Positions 17,817-18,825 of a stretch of DNA of 18,825 nucleotides are shown piece after piece (within the stretch, counting starts at the first letter, position 1; every line of letters begins with the position of its first letter). The translations under genes and the position numbers were made by a program. The stretch lies in the NCBI GenBank assembly GCA_015501595.1, contig JADNRX010000885.1, positions 1 to 18,825 on the forward strand, in the 5' to 3' direction. This DNA comes from Hymenopellis radicata. Lineage: Eukaryota > Basidiomycota > Agaricomycetes > Agaricales > Physalacriaceae. The notes beneath the pieces are model-generated. The model was not told the origin of the DNA. It ran no database searches and saw only the letters and a list, made by a program, of their open reading frames with translations.

Positions 17817-18825
17817 GATCCCACCGACGTCCATATCCGAGCCACATTCACGAATGCGCAGAAGTTAGCTGAAGCGGCTCAAGCGCAAGCTAAACCGGAC
17901 AATCGTCCGCTCAAGGAGCGTGTTCCCTCCCCATATCATGCCTTTCTCACCGTCTTTGACAAGCGAACCTCCGAACGACTACCAGCGCATAGTTCTTGGG
18001 ATCATGCCATCGATCTTAAACCGACTTTGAGCCCAAGGCTTGCAAGACGTATCCTCTATCACCCGATGAGCAGCAGCAGCTGGACTCGTTCCTCGACGAG
18101 AACCTCAAGAAGGGGTATATCCGACCTTCGAAGTCGTCTATGGCGAGTCCTTTCTTCTTTGTTAAGAAAAAGGACGGATCATTGCGCCCCGTACAGGATT
18201 ATCGAGAACTCAATAAAGGCAACTGTCAAGAACGAGTATCCCTTCCGCTCATCCAGAGCTTATCGACAAACTCAAAGGCGCGCGTATCTTCTCCAAGATC
18301 GACCTACGTTGGGGTTATAACAACGTGCGTATGAAGGAAGGAGACGAGTGGAAGGGAGCCTTCAAGACCAACCGAGGACTCTTCGAGCCAACCGTCATGT
18401 TCTTCGGACTCATGAACTCTCCAGCGACCTTTCAGGCTATGATGAACAGCATTCTCAAGGATCTCATCGACTCCGGAAAAGTCGTCGTCTATATGGATGA
18501 CATCTTGATCTTTACTGAGACGTTGGAAGAACATCGGCGCATCGTACGGGAAGTCTTAAAACGACTCCAGGAGCATGACCTCTATGCGAAACCAAGAAGT
18601 GCGTCTTTGAAGCTGAGTCCGTCGAGTTCTTGGGCTTATCATCTCTCACAACGCCCTCCGCATGGATCCCGTTAAAGTGTCGGGCGTCTCTCAGTGGCCG
18701 ACCCCAAGACGAGTCAAAGACGTACAAGCATTCCTAGGGTTCGGTAACTTCTATCGACGTTTCATCAAGGACTTCTCCAAAGATTGCTCGACCGCGTCTT
18801 TGATCTTACCAAGAAGGATCAGACG
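17817..18825 (+). pseudogene. pol: Gypsy pol, reverse transcriptase, frameshifted and cut by window end
   Basis: The sequence runs from the pre-RT region (DVHIRATFTNAQKLAEAAQA) through [30 protein letters not shown], the palm strand region before [20 protein letters not shown], the active site YMDD at 18490-18501 in [18 protein letters not shown], and [17 protein letters not shown] of the connection. The longest intact stretch is 18325-18675. Frame changes near 18027, 18050, 18218, 18270 and 18590 break the protein. The order of motifs is that of Ty3/gypsy RT, which copies the RNA inside the particle. RNase H and integrase, if present, lie beyond the window. Confidence 0.85.

Larger units (their letters stand above)
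13612..18825 (+). mobile_element. Decayed Ty3/gypsy retrotransposon, 3' part beyond window
   Basis: Order: 5' LTR (about 13612-14036), primer-binding region, gag with a zinc knuckle, aspartic protease, linker, reverse transcriptase cut by the window end. PR before RT fits both Ty1/copia and Ty3/gypsy; the gypsy call rests on RT sequence style (YMDD with [13 protein letters not shown], then [17 protein letters not shown]). The 3' LTR is not in the window, so boundaries and target duplication are unverified. Multiple stops and frameshifts make this copy non-autonomous. A hAT-like element splits pol. Confidence 0.9.

Overview
The window reads as genomic DNA from a basidiomycete fungus, most likely an Agaricomycete. 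Four points support this. Every intron I could place is short (43-58 nt), with GT..AG ends and often a CTRAY-like branch site. The BTB/POZ, FAD-oxidoreductase and CaMK-type kinase proteins have the shape these families take in mushrooms. The right third is a Ty3/gypsy element of fungal type. No bacterial operon signals, tRNA or rRNA genes or CRISPR arrays were seen.

Layout, left to right. 1-1297: no confident gene. 1328-2411 (+): a BTB/POZ protein of 341 aa whose last intron cuts the stop codon. 2631-4815 (-): a complete 11-exon, 555-aa membrane-anchored FAD-dependent oxidoreductase, convergent with the BTB gene. 4816-5879: intergenic. 5880-6281 (-): a plausible 133-aa orphan gene with an upstream TATA box, an upstream ORF and a possible 5' UTR intron. 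7451-9169 (+): a 6-exon, 497-aa calcium/calmodulin-dependent-type protein kinase with a low-complexity insert in the N-lobe, a candidate calmodulin-binding helix and a repetitive charged tail. 9938-10325: a 388-bp AT-rich miniature transposon (MITE) with 26-bp terminal inverted repeats.

10476-13091 (+) holds the most interesting gene, a 9-exon, 736-aa unrecognised protein. It is an internal tandem duplication: each half has four introns at matching places with the same phases (2,0,2,0). Each half has a region that could be a PD-(D/E)XK-type fold, and the second half seems to lack the key residues. A second tandem copy of the 5' end of this gene starts at 13141 and breaks off at 13516, next to two inverted repeats.

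From about 13612 to the window end lies a decayed Ty3/gypsy retrotransposon: 5' LTR, gag, protease and the start of reverse transcriptase. The bases just after the 5' LTR (14039-14048) are complementary to the predicted 5' end of its own RNA (13869-13878), which suggests Tf1/sushi-type self-priming instead of tRNA priming. Its pol region is interrupted by a 970-bp non-autonomous hAT-like element (16847-17816) with an 8-bp target-site duplication. Conceptually removing that element and one copy of the duplication rejoins pol in frame, which dates the hAT insertion after the gypsy insertion. All multi-exon models were built by hand from splice signals, reading frame and remembered family patterns, without alignment or RNA data.
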